From the NCBI GenBank assembly GCA_947589525.1, contig CANQAW010000136.1:1-5229 (forward strand): 5,229 bases of DNA, read 5' to 3'. Below the pieces are notes generated by a model. The model did no database searches, had not been told where the DNA came from, and saw only the letters and a list, made by a program, of their open reading frames with translations. Made by a program: the position numbers and the translations under genes. Within the stretch, counting starts at the first letter, position 1, and each line of letters opens with the position of its first letter. The DNA comes from Candidatus Gastranaerophilales bacterium (lineage in GTDB: Bacteria > Cyanobacteriota > Vampirovibrionia > Gastranaerophilales > Gastranaerophilaceae). Positions 4,805 to 5,229 of this stretch are shown here, piece by piece.

Positions 4805-5229
4805 AACCTATAACCTTTAAAAATCTCTCTATTTCTTCTTTTGTAATATCCGAGGTTAATGATATTCTTAACCTTGAAGTCCCAACGGGTACTGTCGGGG
4901 GGTTAATAGCCGATACAAAAAAACCGTTATCTTGAGCAATATGAGCTAATTTTTTGGTTTTTTGAGCTTCGCCTATAATAATCGGTACTATCTGGCTTTT
5001 AAGATTAAAACTTTTAAAAAGCGCAGTTAATTTTTCTTTTTTTTCTTTTAAAAATTCAATTTTTTCATTTAACAAAAAATAACTCCACATAATATCCGCA
5101 CTCGGCAGTGCCGTTGAAAAAATAAAGGTTGAAGCTTTATTTATTAAATAATCAATAATTGTTTTATTTGATATTGTAATTGCACCGCTTGACCCAAGCG
5201 CTTTTCCTAAGGTTAGAGTTATTATATCA
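4794..5229 (-). CDS. bioF: 8-amino-7-oxononanoate synthase BioF, C-terminal part (5' end outside window)
   Basis: BioF is a PLP enzyme of the alpha-oxoamine synthase family that condenses pimeloyl-ACP with L-alanine to 8-amino-7-oxononanoate. The frame stays open from the ATG at 5090 to the right edge, so that Met is internal and the gene begins outside the window. The 144 visible residues are about the last 40% of a usual 380-390-residue enzyme. The first complete codons read DIITLTLGKALGSSG, with the PLP-binding lysine in LGKALG (codon 5202-5204). FIFSTALPSA follows, as in BioF. Near the end lie INPPTVPVGTSRLRISL and a TSDITKEEIERF segment, close to the C-terminus I know for E. coli BioF. 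2-amino-3-ketobutyrate CoA ligase and serine palmitoyltransferase are related, but the bioG-bioC context decides. It is the first visible gene of the bio operon, and its promoter is not in the window. Confidence 0.93.
   Translation of the reverse strand, partial: DIITLTLGKALGSSGAITISNKTIIDYLINKASTFIFSTALPSADIMWSYFLLNEKIEFLKEKKEKLTALFKSFNLKSQIVPIIIGEAQKTKKLAHIAQDNGFFVSAINPPTVPVGTSRLRISLTSDITKEEIERFLKVIGYGF

Noticed and set aside
4794..5090. Stand-alone 98-residue protein starting at the ATG at 5090
   Set aside because: The same frame continues to the right edge and encodes the BioF lysine motif and FIFSTALP segment, so the Met is internal.

Overview
The window is an AT-rich (about 30% GC by eye), tightly packed bacterial chromosome segment. 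One gene end on the plus strand faces seven genes on the minus strand. The standard code fits throughout, with normal TGG tryptophan codons. The best lineage clue is the 531-residue protein at 1712-3307. Its order of SpoIIIAA/Ycf45-type ATPase, a Rossmann-like middle domain and a C-terminal R3H domain is what I know from Cyanobacteria and their non-photosynthetic sister group (Melainabacteria/Vampirovibrionia, e.g. the AT-rich gut Gastranaerophilales). That assignment is an inference, not a demonstrated fact.

Layout from left to right. (1) 1-284, plus strand: the C-terminal end of threonyl-tRNA synthetase (thrS), closed by a strong intrinsic terminator at 289-324. (2) 307-1000, minus strand: two small overlapping genes for unrecognised multi-pass membrane proteins. 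The first has a near-consensus promoter so close to its ATG that the transcript is predicted to be leaderless. The second ends inside the loop of the thrS terminator. (3) 1039-3307, minus strand: a two-gene unit with its own promoter, the R3H ATPase followed by an 8-nt-overlapping YgjP-type (DUF45) zinc metallopeptidase. (4) 3429-5229, minus strand: a biotin operon segment bioF (5' part outside the window), bioG, bioC, joined by 11-nt and 7-nt overlaps.

The biotin genes form a coherent pathway. BioC methylates malonyl-ACP so that the fatty acid synthase can extend it to pimeloyl-ACP methyl ester. BioG removes the methyl group. BioF condenses pimeloyl-ACP with alanine. No bioD follows bioC here, so bioA, bioB and bioD, if present, lie upstream of bioF or elsewhere. 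A dyad and direct-repeat cluster (3396-3423) sits between bioC and the ATPase promoter.

No gene-free stretch exceeds 121 bases. I see no tRNA, rRNA, CRISPR array, insertion sequence or other mobile element. No single element is clearly a new system. The most promising leads are the coupled ATPase/peptidase pair, the leaderless membrane-protein gene and the operator-like repeats.
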